The notes beneath the pieces were generated by a model that was given only the letters and a program-made list of their open reading frames with translations, did not search any database and had not been told where the DNA came from. From contig OZ021731.1 of NCBI GenBank assembly GCA_963978545.1, positions 29,050,593 to 29,114,592 of the forward strand: a stretch of 64,000 nucleotides of DNA. The letters are read 5' to 3'. This DNA is from Linyphia triangularis (Eukaryota > Arthropoda > Arachnida > Araneae > Linyphiidae). This document shows, one piece after another, positions 35,562-47,119 of the stretch (position 1 is the stretch's first letter; every line of letters begins with the position of its first letter). The position numbers and the translations under genes were made by a program.

Positions 35562-35932
35562 GTGGTTGTTGTTGTTTCTAATCTCCAACCCAGTCTGACG
35601 GAGTCAAGGAATCCGTTGATGTACAAAAAGTCTATGACAAGAAGGGGAGAAGAATAAATTTCCTCCCAAAGGAGACCCAAACAGTTCAAGATGTGTTCAG
35701 CTGAGGCCAGGTGTTGGTGACACTTTGGGCAAAGAGTGCAATTTTTCTTGCCTTTAAAGAAAGTAAGACATTTAAGATGGCCGCTGGCTAGGAGAGGGAT
35801 ACTGGTACATGATTTTCTGTCACATGTGAGGGCTAATGGAAGACCTAACTTAGTACCTCTATACCAGCAGTGGGTGTTCCAGTCAAATTTTCATATTTTT
35901 GCATTTAATCCTAGAGTAAAGTTCCAGAAAAC
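35562..35932 (-). mobile_element. LINE 3' end, arthropod I/R1-like, with AAC-repeat tail
   Basis: On the minus strand it encodes GHLKCLTFFKGKKNCTLCPK, then ASAEHILNCLGLLWEE and LLVIDFLYINGFLDSVRL. This is the zinc-knuckle-like C-terminal end common in arthropod LINE polyproteins. An (AAC)n tail follows. AAAATAT is duplicated on both sides (35555-35561 and 35933-35939). Only the 3' end is present. Confidence 0.8.
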
Positions 35933-36070
35933 AAAATATAATAGACGCTATTTCCGAGTTTTTAATTTATGTCATTTCATGAAATGATGATTTACATCAC
36001 CAAATTTCAAGGTTTTAAACAAAGCAGTTTCTAAATACACTCTGCCAGGAGGTGGTAATATAACGAGCAT

Positions 36071-36743
36071 AAAGACTGAGAAGCGACTGCAAATTTTAGA
36101 CCTCATCGAACATCATTCTGAATTTTTTATAGAAATTGGAGAAAAGTGAGTAGATTACGAATCCTCTGGTGTGCCGTGGCAAAAATGGCCGAAACTGATC
36201 AAAAATCGACTTTTAATGAGTTGAACTAAATCCAGTTGCCAAATGCGCCATAACTTGCCAAATAATGAGCATTTTTTGTATTTGGTAACCCTCACTCTTT
36301 AATTTTGAATTAAGAAGGTTGCAGACGATTCGGATGTGTGGCTATGACTTACTTGCATCTTTCACAAATGAGCCAAACTGGCAATAAATATTACGTCACT
36401 GATGACGTAACTGATGTCGCCAATTTGGCTTACTTTTAAAAGATACAAGTTTTCCGAGACAGAGATCAGCAACCGTTTGCGTTTTTTCTCATTGAAAATC
36501 AAAATGCAGTGGCGGTTGCCAGACGAAAAGACGAAAAAGTGTGTTCTCTTTTTGGCAGGTTATGACATATTTGGCAATCGGATTTTAGTTCAACTCATTC
36601 CAAGTCGATTTTGGATCAGTTTCGGCCATTTTTGCCACGGCAGACTAGTGGATTCGTAATTTACTCACTTGTCCACAATTTCTATAAAAAATTCAGAATG
36701 ATGTTCGATGGGGTCCGAAAATTGCAGTCGCCTCTCGGAGTAA
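36071..36743. mobile_element. Large foldback element with about 190-bp inverted arms
   Basis: GAGAAGCGACTGCAAATTTT at about 36079 pairs with AAAATTGCAGTCGCCTCTCG at about 36718. The arms continue through ATTTTTTATAGAAATTGG and AATGGCCGAAACTGATC. The loop (about 36270-36545) has its own smaller inverted pair around ATTACGTCACTGATGACGTA. It interrupts the right end of the F2 foldback copy. Confidence 0.82.
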
Positions 36744-37534
36744 TAGGAAATGATCTTTACTAGGACTTTCTCTTAAAGAATTTCAAATCATGAATGATAG
36801 TTGGAAGTGGGGGGGGGGGGATCACTGTTCCGGTGTCACTAACCACCCCTCCCTTATATCCGCCATTACGCACCTAACTGGGACCTGGACAAAAATAATT
36901 AATGAAACCCATAAAAGTTCATCAAGGAAAACATCTCGGAGAAAAAGGAAATTAAGAAGCAGATCATTTCCTTCTCCCCTTATAAAAGAAAAAGACACAT
37001 AAATAAAAGTGATGTCGTCAAGAAAAGCCAAATTTTATGACGTAATACCCTGTCATTACAGGGTTTGAAGGTTAATGCACACATAATTACTTCAAGTGTA
37101 GGGACAGGATCCTAAGTTTCGGGTACATCTCGAATTACGTGAGTACCATTTCTGAATTATTCTGAAGTATTTATTCTTCTGATGGGGACACTCGATAGAA
37201 TACCATTTACTATTCGATTATTTCTCGGTGGAAGACTAACATTTGAAAAGGTTTTTTTTTTTTTTTTAAGTAGTTTCAATAAAGTAATTTCTTTTTCGTT
37301 TAATCAATTCTTAGATATTAAATTATTGAATTGCTTCATACTAAAAAAAATAAGGATTAATAAAATCAGACATAAAAACAGAATATATAAAAAATCCTTT
37401 ACATGCATTGTCAATTTTTATATTCATTAACACAGCGCCGAAATCAAAAACATTTCTATCAGTAAAATGTGCAGCAAACTATGTTTCAAAATTTATTTAT
37501 TAAAAATGAGCGTAAATCTCATATCGTAATATCT

Positions 37535-37858
<324 letters not shown>

Positions 37859-38435
37859 AAAAATTGGCAACACGAAAGAGTTTATCCAACGGTTAAATGC
37901 TATTTTAGCACGATTGGATGATGGCTAGTTGGTTTATTAGTATTCCGTAAAAGCGACCTTATAGTGACAGTAACAGCCTCAAAATGTTATAGAATGCATT
38001 GTTATCGACATCGAACCTATCTGCCAAGTTTCATCCCGATTGGATGACGGCAAGGGGGTTAATTAGGAGTCCACAGATTCCACCGCCATCGATAAACATA
38101 ATCGAAGTTAATATAAAGGATTTAAAAAGATTCTCCGCTTTTTCAAAATTAAGTAATTTATTGGATACGTATCCTATTGGAATTAAAAGTATGAAATTTT
38201 CCACATTTGTGGAGAAAGGTTTGAGAAACTTGCTGATAAGAAAAATTTAGAGATGTTTGTTTTTGTATAAATAGCGGAAAAGTATCGAAAAATATTAATT
38301 TCTTTATATAAATTATACCACGACATAGATCAGATTATCAGGAATGGATTAAAATAATCAAAACTCAGATTGTTAAAATAAAGTCGGAAATGTGATTTTA
38401 TTAATTTAGGTAAAAGTGTTTCGTATTTCGCTCTT

Positions 38436-38770
38436 TCAATGGACGATTCCCGCATTTTTTAAAAACGAGTGAAATTAGTTTATATTTATGAAGAATTGCT
38501 TTCTGATTCGAAATATTTGAACAAAAGTTCTTTAAAAAAAGTAGTTATTTAAGTATTAAGAAAAGAAAATGTCCCAAAACCAGTCCGATCAAAACGCACA
38601 ACAAAATTTGTGAAGTCAAGGGATCTTACTGTTTCTATGCGTTATCGTGAGGTTTCTGCAAATAGTTGGAGTTGAAATAGTTGGCGCTGGTAGACCGTTG
38701 CCATATCACGTACAGGTTGGCACGATTTGCGAGGAACTTGCCTAATCACGCTTGTACCTAATCACGAGAA
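38436..38770 (-). mobile_element. TIR element family T1, partial second copy
   Basis: CAATGGACGATTCCCGCATT and GAGTGAAATTAGTTTATATT, then TTATCGTGAGGTTTCTGC and ACGTACAGGTTGGCACGATT, match the reverse complement of 49550-49836. The far end decays into AT-rich DNA. No open frame is kept. Confidence 0.65.
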
Positions 38771-38957
38771 AATATTAGAAGATTTTTTTAAAAATATTTT
38801 TCGAAGAATACTATATCTACAGAATTTTTTTTAGTTTTTTTTTTTTATTTATTATTATTATTTTTTTATTACTATTTAATACCATTGTACAAATTACCAT
38901 TGTACCAAATTTAATATTAATTAGGAAAAACTCGTGATTATCGTTTAATAGACACTA

Positions 38958-39191
38958 TACTAAACTCCAACTTAACTTGACATCACTATAGACGATAGAT
39001 CTTCACCGTGCTCATAGGCAGTTAATCCATTTTAGCGGAGTGAAGACATAATTCTCACCAAACCTTATAGCCTTTTGTTCTCTACAGGATTGCCGTTTGG
39101 CGAACATTATGCTTTCATGCCGCCAAAATCGATTAAATACCTATGAGCACTGTGACGATCTACCGTCTAGGGATGTCAAGTAAGTTAAATA
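38958..39191. mobile_element. Foldback MITE (family F1), copy 3, right end degraded
   Basis: It begins TACTAAACTCCAACTTAACT after TA and contains TTAATCCATTTTAGCGGAG pairing with CCGCCAAAATCGATTAA. The last 20 bases (TCAAGTAAGTTAAATA) are mutated relative to copies 1 and 2. Confidence 0.8.
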
Positions 39192-39229
39192 TAGACCTAA
39201 TTAATAGACATAGACCTAATTTAATAGGA

Positions 39230-39645
39230 AGTCCCAGTTAGGATCATTCCCTATACTCGCTACGTTACAATCTTCTAGCCAGTGCATTTAGAAACTACTT
39301 TCTATAAAACATCCTTGAAATTTGATGATTTAGGTACGAAAATTATCACTTAATGAAACGACATAAATTGTTTTCATTTAATGTCTATCTATTATAAATG
39401 AAAATTAAAATAGCAAAACCAGGTGGAGCTAGCATTGACCTAACGATTTCAAACATAAAATAAAATACATGATAGACTATTTTCAAATTTTTAATTTATG
39501 CCATTTCATTAAATAATAATTTTCATACTTACTCACCGGATTTCGAAGTTTTATAAAAAGTAGTTTCTAAATACACTGGGCTAGAAGATTGTAACATAGC
39601 GAGTATAGGGAATGATAATTACGAGGACATCTTCTTGATGTTCAG
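39230..39645. mobile_element. Foldback element family F2, copy 2 (uninterrupted)
   Basis: Left arm: ATCATTCCCTATACTCGCTA, AATCTTCTAGCCAGTGCATT and TAGAAACTACTTTCTATAAA. The right arm reads the complement: GTAGTTTCTAAATACACTGG, CTAGAAGATTGTAACATAGC, AGTATAGGGAATGATAATTA. Length is about 415 bp. It serves as the unbroken reference for 34575-36775. Confidence 0.8.
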
Positions 39646-39742
39646 CTGATTCAACAACAGGAAAACGGTTGGAAATTGATCACGAAATACTCTTTTATGA
39701 CTCACTGTTGCTTATTACTGTTTCTGAATCCAACTGTGTAAC

Positions 39743-39814
39743 GGTTCCATGGTGTAATGGTTAGCACTCTGGACTTTGAATCCAGCGATCCGAGTTCAAA
39801 TCTCGGTGGAACCT
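39743..39814 (+). tRNA. tRNA-Gln (anticodon TTG)
   Basis: All four stems form. The acceptor stem GGTTCCA (39743-39749) pairs with TGGAACC (39807-39813), with discriminator T at 39814. Box A TGGTGTAATGGTTAGCAC is present, as is box B GAGTTCAAATCTC. The anticodon stem CTGGA/TCCAG encloses loop CTTTGAA, giving anticodon TTG at 39776-39778, which decodes CAA as glutamine. No intron. A T-run from about 39830 gives a Pol III terminator. No target duplication or SINE body was noticed, so it looks like a genuine gene and not a SINE head. Confidence 0.93.
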
Positions 39815-39828
39815 AACTTATTTATTTA

Positions 39829-39844
39829 CTTTTTTTTTTTTTTT
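39829..39844 (+). terminator. Pol III T-run terminator of tRNA-Gln
   Basis: An uninterrupted run of T about 15 bases after the tRNA end, far longer than the four T's needed by RNA polymerase III. Confidence 0.8.
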
Positions 39845-39914
39845 AAGTTTTTAAATATTATTTATGGCTTATTTCATGCATTTAAAAAGGAGTAATAGAT
39901 ATATTTTTTTTTAA

Positions 39915-41006
39915 TCTATATATATATAATTCTCTTGCGTAACGTCCAAATTTGGCTGTATTTCTGTGAGCAGAATGGCAACGACTTCAATCACCAATCT
40001 TCTAAATGCACTTTATGCACGAATTTCCAGCCAATCACAATATCTCTTTTGAAATTCGACTAATACATCTGGCAACAGAAACAACTTGGATTCGCTATAT
40101 TTTTCTTTTCTTATTACAATCTACAGATATAAATTATTGCCTATTTAAAACGTATTAATTTAATAGTTACGATGATGCAAGAATAAATAGATCCAAGATG
40201 TGTACATTTCTTTTGGATTAGAATTCCGGATAAATCAGACTTTTCGGAAAAGTTATCTGCTGGAACATGTTCCAGAGATCGCCAGGTTGCATTCAGCGCT
40301 AAATCGCCAATTTTAAAAAAATCGCTAAGAGGCGTTGTGCAGTAAATCTGAACCTATACTCATCTTTAATCAGTGCAAATTCAGTTATCACGAATTAAAA
40401 ACTATCAAAATAACGAATAAAACCACCCACTAAACTTCAAAATCTCATATGAAAATTAAAAAAAAAAAAAAACTATTGGCGAAATATGGCTAATTTTCTC
40501 GCCAAATTTGATTTTCAAAAAATTCCGGTTGATTGAATGCTGGATAATTGGCCTTTCACTGTTTTATTTTATTTTCTAAGTATCGCAAAAAAGATTAAGT
40601 GAGCATATGATTGCTTCGTTAAGAAATTTCGATAAACAACTTTAATTATTTTGGCGCTTCATACAAAACCAGCCCGTAAATTTTAATTGTTCAATGAAAT
40701 AACCGATCTTTTTTAAATATATGTACAAAACTGTTTATTTTTGTGTTTTCCAAGATCTTTCTACTACGTTGCCACACTGTCCCTGCTTAACGCGTCTCGA
40801 CAGCAACAGAATAATGACGTGGCAAGTATTCTGACTCTTCATAAATAATAAAAGGTTCAGTTTCATGGCATTATGCAGCTGAAATAGCTTTTTGCTAGGG
40901 CATATTTTAAATGCTTCTCTTTAATGCGAGCAAAGCGAGCCAAGGGTATTGCATAGCAATCCATGGGGTTGGCGAGCGTCAGCGAGCAGGGGGCGGAGCC
41001 CCCTAG
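39915..41006 (+). mobile_element. Non-autonomous Helitron (family H2), copy 1
   Basis: It starts TCTATATATATATAATTCTC after A and ends with the hairpin AGGGGGCGGAGCCCCCT, then CTAG before T. The stretch before the hairpin, GGCGAGCGTCAGCGAGC, is shared with copy 2. No Rep/helicase frame survives. It starts about 100 bases after the tRNA. Confidence 0.85.
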
Positions 41007-41320
41007 TCTTATGTATTTTAACATTTTTAAGCATTTATATCTATTTTTTTTTTTTTTTTTAATTTTTATATAATACAATAATACTTTTGTTCTAATTGCA
41101 AGTGTGATTCATTAGATTTTTTAGAATTTATTTGGCGACAAAATTTTGCAAAAAAAATTCTACCGGAAATCACCGATATCGAGACAGCGCTAACAATGGG
41201 TTTAACATTTGAAATATTGTGATATTAACCATTTTTACCCACTGACGGTACAAGGAATGGGCTAAATTCTACAGTCGCTTCAGTCGCTTTCCCTGCAATA
41301 TTTTTTTTTAAATATTTGCA

Positions 41321-41323
41321 ATT

Positions 41324-41367
<44 letters not shown>
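41321..41367. repeat. TA dinucleotide microsatellite
   Basis: About 20 uninterrupted TA units. Confidence 0.95.
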
Positions 41368-41372
<5 letters not shown>

Positions 41373-41835
41373 TCATTTTTTATTCATTTATTTTAGATAG
41401 TCTATAAACTATTATCCTAATTAAAATATTGAAAAAAAATTTATTGTAAATTTTATTCATAAATTTAAAAATGTTGTGTATTGCTGGAAAAACTAAAGAT
41501 TAAATGACGCATATATACGTGCATGACCGCCAGTGGGTTAAAGGAATTTAAACTAATTGAAAGTTAAAATGCTATCTTTACTTCCCAAAATAATATTGAA
41601 ATGGTTAATTTATTGAATAGTTATACCCTAATTAAAGAAAGTTGTAAATGTGAATCGAGACATGTTATCTTTGTTTTTGAAAATACTATATTTAAACTAT
41701 TATTACTATTATTAATATTTTAAAACAGTTTAGTTTGTATACTAAAACTTAGTTTCAAAAAGTTAAAGGGTTTATAACATCACTATTGAAACTAAAAAGT
41801 ACTGTCTGCAAAGATTTTAGTTTCAAAATAACGTT

Positions 41836-42249
41836 TTAGGCCTGATTTCCGCACAAGCCAACAAACCCAGGCTTAGAGCCTCGAAATTTTGGGGGCCCCA
41901 AAATTTTCAAAATTGTAGTTAAATTTAACGCTGTGTCCTTTATGAATATTTTCAATTACGTTTTGAACTTAACAAAACTATAACCTTAAGCTGATTTAAA
42001 GCAGCAGTCGTTAAACAATTAAATCTCGGAAAAAACATGAGCTAAATATTGAAGTGAACTACATTTTAGTTGATTTTTGACTTCAGAAAATGGTAGTCAT
42101 TAAACTTCACAGTAAAGACGAAAATCCTTAAAGCAAATACTGTAAATTAATATTGGGGCGCCTCATCTACAATTTTTTTTTTTTTATATATATTAGGGCC
42201 CCGAAAATACGATGTGCTTTGTGCCCCAAGTGATGTTAGTCCGGCCTTG
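41836..42249. mobile_element. hAT-like non-autonomous element
   Basis: Ends TTAGGCCTGATTTCC and GTTAGTCCGGCCTTG are imperfect inverted repeats. They are flanked by ATAACGTT (41828-41835) and ATAACTTT (42250-42257), a 7-of-8 target duplication. G- and C-rich subterminal blocks such as GGGGGCCCC occur as in the element at 55468-56433. Confidence 0.6.
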
Positions 42250-42314
42250 ATAACTTTGGTTTTATAAATTGAAAACCGGAGACTAACAAAGGTTTTGGTA
42301 TTAGAAATAGGACA

Positions 42315-43091
42315 TCTATATATTTAATAGGCAATACGTTTTTTGGGGTTAGTCCGCCCGCCTAAACTACTCAACCAATTTCAATGATCAAGGTGTCATT
42401 TTAAAGGAAATAAGCTGTAGATTTGCCAAAACGTGCCAAAATAATTTATTAACATTTTATTAATTAGTTAAATTTCAATATTTTTCATCATTAAGCTACT
42501 ACAAAGCCTCAATGATTTTGAATATAAGAATGGCAACATCCTTAAGTAAACAAACCAGCTGCTCGGGGGTTCAACCAACCAACCAACCGTTGCTAATTTT
42601 AAAGCTATCCTTACGTATGTAAACAACAAACCCGTTGCTAATTTTAAAGCTCTTTTTAAATTCTTCTTTTCAAAGTAGACTTTTTCTGTTTTTCTGAAGC
42701 ATTTTTGTATTAGAGTAATTATTATTTTGAAGTATTTCTATCCAGAAAATGCTTCGCGTTGGACGTCGTTCTCTAACGGGGCGACTTATCAGAATAAATA
42801 AAAGATATTGGGACTTCAATGTAAGGGCATAACTAATGAAGTTTTAAGTCAGAATGTTGGCGGATAGTATATTTAACTTTCTATTATGAAACTTGCAATT
42901 TGGGTGTTTTCTCTATTAGGCCTTCCATTAAAGTTATAAAAATTTGGTTACATTTTTTATGGTTGGCAAACCTATTCGAGCGCAGCAAGATGTTTTAACC
43001 ACAAATTCGAGCGGCAAAGCCGCTCAATCCGAGAGCAGCGAGGTGTTTGGGGGTTGGCGAGCGTTAGCGAGCAGGGGGCGAAGCCCCCTAG
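42315..43091 (+). mobile_element. Non-autonomous Helitron (family H2), copy 2
   Basis: Starts TCTATATATTTAATAGGC after A. Ends GGCGAGCGTTAGCGAGC, hairpin AGGGGGCGAAGCCCCCT, then CTAG before T. Shorter than copy 1 (777 against 1092 bp) with shared ends. The open frame over its right end is not a gene. Confidence 0.85.
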
Positions 43092-43339
43092 TTTTTGTTA
43101 AATGGTCTTACGGCTTTATTGCTTTGTTGTTAGGATGCAAGATCTATTCTTACGAATTTCTTTTTGACTTGGAAATATCGCTAAGGGTTGATAGACGATA
43201 AAGTTTCATATTTTCCGTGTGTTTTTTGCCATTTCTTAAAGGTCATAACTTGTACATGAATATTTGCATATTTCTTACTTTTTCAGACGTCGTTTAGCAT
43301 TAACGGCCACTTTGAATTAGTTGCCATCTCGTAGATTTC

Positions 43340-43835
43340 AAATCATGTTGAAATGATGTTTTAGCCTTGACTCCCAACTTTATAAAATCGTGCCAAACCA
43401 TCCACGTAAACTAGGAATGAACCGGACTTAGAATTGTTGGTTGTCTTAATAGGCAAAAATTCTCCATTAAAGTAGTTTATAAGTATGCATTATATTGAAA
43501 CATTGAATGAACTGTCATCTTGTAGATTTCCTTGTTGAATTGGCGATGTTTTGACTTGACACCAACTTTATTAAATCGCACCAAACCATCCACGTAAACT
43601 AGGTATCAACCGGACTCAGAATACTTGATTGTCTTAATAGGAAAAAAATTCTCAGTTAAAGTATATAAGTATGAACCAGCCGCCTTGTTGAATTGGCGAT
43701 GTTTTTTTTTACTTGACGCCAACTTTATAAAATCGCACCAAACCATCCACGTAAACTAGGAATCAACCGGACGCAGAATACTTGATTGTCTTAATAGGAA
43801 AAAAATTCTCTGTTAAAGTATATAAGTATGAACCA
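43340..43835. repeat. Tandem repeat, three units of about 157-188 bp
   Basis: Each unit carries AAACCATCCACGTAAACTAG followed by a TCAACCGGACTCAGAATACT-like stretch, then TTGTCTTAATAGG. Units 2 and 3 are closest to each other. It lies just upstream of the CpG-richer start of the next gene candidate. Confidence 0.85.
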
Positions 43836-43969
43836 TATCGAAAAACACACCTTCCTGGAATATTACACTCAATCCGGACGGCAACACATAATGCCAATTA
43901 CACATGATGAATAGGGTTGCGCGCAATTTCGATGATGACCTAAGTCAAAGAACTTAAAACTATAAGAAG

Positions 43970-44169
43970 GCAAGCTTCGCCGATACGTAAGTGCTGCCAT
44001 CTCGCGGATTTTCATAGTTGAGAGCACAAAACTTTCGCCAAATTGCTCCGATTTCCAGACATGCGCAGAGCTTTGTTCTTACTTTGGCGATCGTGCTTTT
44101 TAAACAAACAAATAAGAACATCATATTTATTTCGTCGAATTCGTGGGAGATTTAAATAGCAGAACAAAA
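43970..44169 (+). promoter_or_regulatory. CpG-richer candidate promoter of the small gene at 44170
   Basis: Over about 150 bases CpG is much more frequent than nearby (TTCGCCGATACG, CATCTCGCGG, TCGTCGAATTCGTGGG). An NRF1-like CATGCGCAG and a YY1-like GCTGCCATCT are visible. No TATA box is at the expected place. This fits a housekeeping-type promoter. The assignment is an inference. Confidence 0.35.
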
Positions 44170-45481
44170 ATGGAGGATTCTACTTTGCAAAGTAACATAT
44201 TATTTATTCAAGTTTGTTCAAATTGTTCGCTTTTGTGCACAATAAATTTCGGTAATATTCTGAAGATTATAGAATTTTCGTAAGAGAATTTTAACAGGAC
44301 ATTTTTTGCAGTGTTGATGGTTGTGATGAAACTTGATGGTTAGTGTTCTTAATCGTTTGTTTTTATTTTTTCGTCTCATTCAGCAGGCTAGTTTTTATGC
44401 TAAATATAGTTGCTTTTTTTCATATACTTTTCTTTTTTTATTACTTTGACATCGCTTGAAAGAATGTTTATCATTTGTTAGTTGCAAAAATGCACGCAAT
44501 TATTATGTGTTTATTATGATTTTTTGAAATTTGACGCCAATCTCAATTATCATTGCGGTTTTTTTATTTTGTGAACTAATAAAGCTAAATGATTATTGTC
44601 AACTGTTATTAAATTCTTCTAAACTAGTACATGCTAAATGATATTGGTTTTTGTAGTTGCAAGTCATTTTTAAATTCTTGCACTCAATAACTAGATATTT
44701 TTTAGTTTCCTAATGTACTGCTTCGAAGAATGCATGGAAACTTTATCGAAATCATTTTCTTCTGGAATGTGTTTCAATAATTTTGTAATTAGTAATTTTG
44801 TTAATTCTTGATGTTCATATTTATTACGAAAACTTACTAAAAGTTCACCAATATTGGAATATGCTGTAAAAACCCCAAATCTAATATTAGGATTCGTATT
44901 GCATTACAGGATGGAACTTTTGCTGTAGTGGTTCAATATAATATTAATATTGTTTAAAAAAGTATTCAATTATGTTAGTTAAAAATATGCATTAACAAAA
45001 ATTTGGTTGGGTGTGTAAATTTTTTAAGTGAAAGTTTAATAAGCTAGGCAGATTTGTTCTTTTATTTGGATAAAAGATTTCTGGGAAACCATAAAATGTA
45101 ATCGCCAAGTGAAATCAAAAAGAGCGATAAGCTTACCAATGTAGAAACCCTGCAATGACGTCATGTGCTCTCAAGTATTTTACATTATCTCTATGGAAGC
45201 TTGCCATCTTTAACCCGAAGGGTTATTATAGTATCTTTGCCTAAGTGAAACCAGAGAAAACGGATTCTCCGTTGCCAAACAGCAGCACGCACTTAAAAAA
45301 AAAAAGTTCTAGCCAAAAACAGGCAAAATACGAAGCAAGGAAGAAGATGCTACCGGAGTTCCGGTTGCTCGGGATTCCTTCACCCTTTTCCAAAAATAAT
45401 TATAAGGGACAAAAGATTAATGGTCCTTTTCGGATGGACTGGAAATTCTGGAAGCAGCAGATACTGTCTGAAATTAAATAA
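44170..45481 (+). CDS. Candidate small two-exon gene, 85-aa Lys-rich protein
   Basis: Exon 44170-44191 starts AAAAATGGAGGATTC and gives seven codons plus one base (MEDSTLQ) before a GTAACA donor. Exon 45246-45481 follows TATCTTTGCCTAAG and opens with TG, so the joined codon is ATG and the frame continues for 77 codons to TAA. The protein has a Ser/Lys-rich middle (KKKSSSQKQAKYEARKK) and a compact aromatic end (FRLLGIPSPFSKNNYKG, GPFRMDWKFWKQQILSEIK) that looks like a conserved tail. The first ATG could be chance, in which case the second exon is the last exon of another gene. ATTAAA directly after the stop is the nearest polyadenylation-like site. No family is recognised. Confidence 0.45.
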
Positions 45482-45764
45482 TTAAATTGTTACCCAGCCA
45501 GTTATTAATGACTTTGGCGTCACACACCACGCTCTTGGGAATTCATTTCTGTTGTTATTTTCCTTCGAGGTCGAGGTGGTTCGCATTTTTCGGTGGGATG
45601 CTGCCTCCTTGTGACGACTGATGCATCTTCTTACAACAACAATAACCCGAAGCATTCTTATCGTTAACATGGTCAGTAAGTGGAGTTAACCCCTAGGTTA
45701 AGAGTAGAAATGAGAGTCCCTGTTTATACATGAGGATTTAATGCGGATTCGAGGAAAGCTAATA

Positions 45765-46940
45765 TAACTAATAGCTGCGTGGCCGTGCGTTGCGGAGACC
45801 CATTTGATGATTACGGGAACGGGCTCGTCTCGCTCAGTGAATATTTCATTGCTAACCAAGCACAGGCTCACTTCGCTCGCTGAAAGATTCATTGCTGTGA
45901 TGGTGTTATTTTAACATTCTGTTTGTGAAAAGCAATGTTAGAAGGCTAAAACTACTTAGGTTTAAAATTTCAAAATACATGCTTATTGGAAGTCATATTG
46001 TAAAGAAACTGTAAGAAATTTAAATATAAATATATATATATATATATATAGTTACGAATTTTTATATATTAGTAAATATTTCGTAGTGTTAATTTTGTAA
46101 ATAGTAAAATTTATGTACATTTCGCATAAGGCAATGCAATAGTTTGTTTCCCTGCAATGAGTCTCTTGATGCTTGATAAAGAGTTTTACAGAGGTAACGC
46201 TGGGAAGCGAGTTTTACAAGGAGCAGGGCATTTAACATTATGGTAATGGCAATCTCGCCAAATTGGCGAGATAGAGCCAAGTTGGCAGCGGTTTTGGCGA
46301 CTAATTTTTGTTCTCCAAATTTGGTAAGAAATTGTCAAATGTCGTCAAACTTGGCGACCATTTGGCCACATTTTCGGTTCCCAGGTACATGTATAGGACT
46401 TTTCGACTACGATCTGGAAAGTTCTCCAGATATCTACCTCTAGAAGATTCGCGAAGATTCACCTGTCCTATATAAGGCTGACCAAGAGAGCGGGGGAGTG
46501 AGTTGACTGATTTTGAGTTGAGTCACTGAGTAGTTATTAGCTAAGTCCATTAGTTGACTGGAATTACTGAGTCTCAGTGAGCGTTCAGAGAGTTCCGAAA
46601 GCGAACTGTATTGCATTGTCTTTTGCAGCGATTTGAGCAGTTGTGTTGTCAAGTTTTTAACTGCTGTTTTGTGCTCTATTGATGTGAAAAGAGCTGTATT
46701 CTGTCTACTAGAACGAGAAGTTCTGGAGTTGTAAAGGAATCTCTGAAGAGTTATATTGGAATAAATTTCTGCAAGTTTTGATCTGCTTTGGCTTCAAATC
46801 TTTCGAACCCGTCCACGCTACAATATACTTAAAATTGTAACGTTTTGTTTATCAAAATTCCAATTAGAAGACCAATACTATTTATGCTGAAAGTTCAGAG
46901 CCTATGCCTATTAAGAGTCGCTTTGCAAAAAAACATATAT
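45765..46940 (-). mobile_element. Decayed Helitron related to 23718-25440, split by a solo LTR
   Basis: A degraded 3' end (minus strand CGCAACGCACGGCCACGCAG near 45775) is followed by the same body as 23.77-24.1 kb (CTTCGCTCGCTGAAAGATTC, CTAAAACTACTTAGGTT). It resumes after the LTR with AATTAGAAGACCAATACTAT at about 46862. Confidence 0.6.
46051..46822 (+). mobile_element. Solo LTR, probably Ty3/gypsy type
   Basis: A unit of about 770 bp begins GTTACGAATTTTTATATA and ends GAACCCGTCCACGCTACA. It contains a TATATAAGGC promoter box near 46470 and an AATAAA near 46762, in the order expected for U3-R-U5. ATATA flanks both sides. There is no internal retroviral region and no second LTR in the window, so it is a solo LTR. 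A 5' TG is not intact, and the family is inferred from overall form. Confidence 0.6.
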
Positions 46941-46989
46941 ATGTATATGCAAAAACACACACGCATATATATACATATTGTTTTGTTTT

Positions 46990-47110
46990 TTTACCCATGT
47001 AAAAATTAGTGCAGTGAAAACGGTATATAACACCATCCCATATTAAATTTGAATGCAATGACCATTATTGCAGGCGTAATTGAAAATTGTGCGATGTTCC
47101 ACACCTTTGT
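46990..47110 (+). repeat. Unclassified repeat family R1, 3' fragment
   Basis: GTGAAAACGGTATATAACAC and AAATTGTGCGATGTTCCACA match the right part of the family at 760-845. Confidence 0.6.
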
Positions 47111-47119
47111 CAAAGATTA

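Larger units (their letters stand above)
34575..36775. mobile_element. Foldback element family F2, copy 1, split by three later insertions
   Basis: Pieces of the 39230-39645 element reappear here in order. ATCACTTAATGAAATGACAT is at about 34600, TTTAATATCTATCTATTTTA follows the first insert at about 35455, TTTAATTTATGTCATTTCAT is at about 35963, and ATGATCTTTACTAGGACTTT is at about 36750. Between them sit a LINE plus MITE (34641-35450), a second LINE end (35562-35932) and a large palindrome (36071-36743). The left end is truncated. Confidence 0.75.

Noticed and set aside
42944..43201. 85-codon frame crossing 43091
   Set aside because: It runs over the Helitron 3' end and hairpin into flanking DNA, so it is not a conserved gene.
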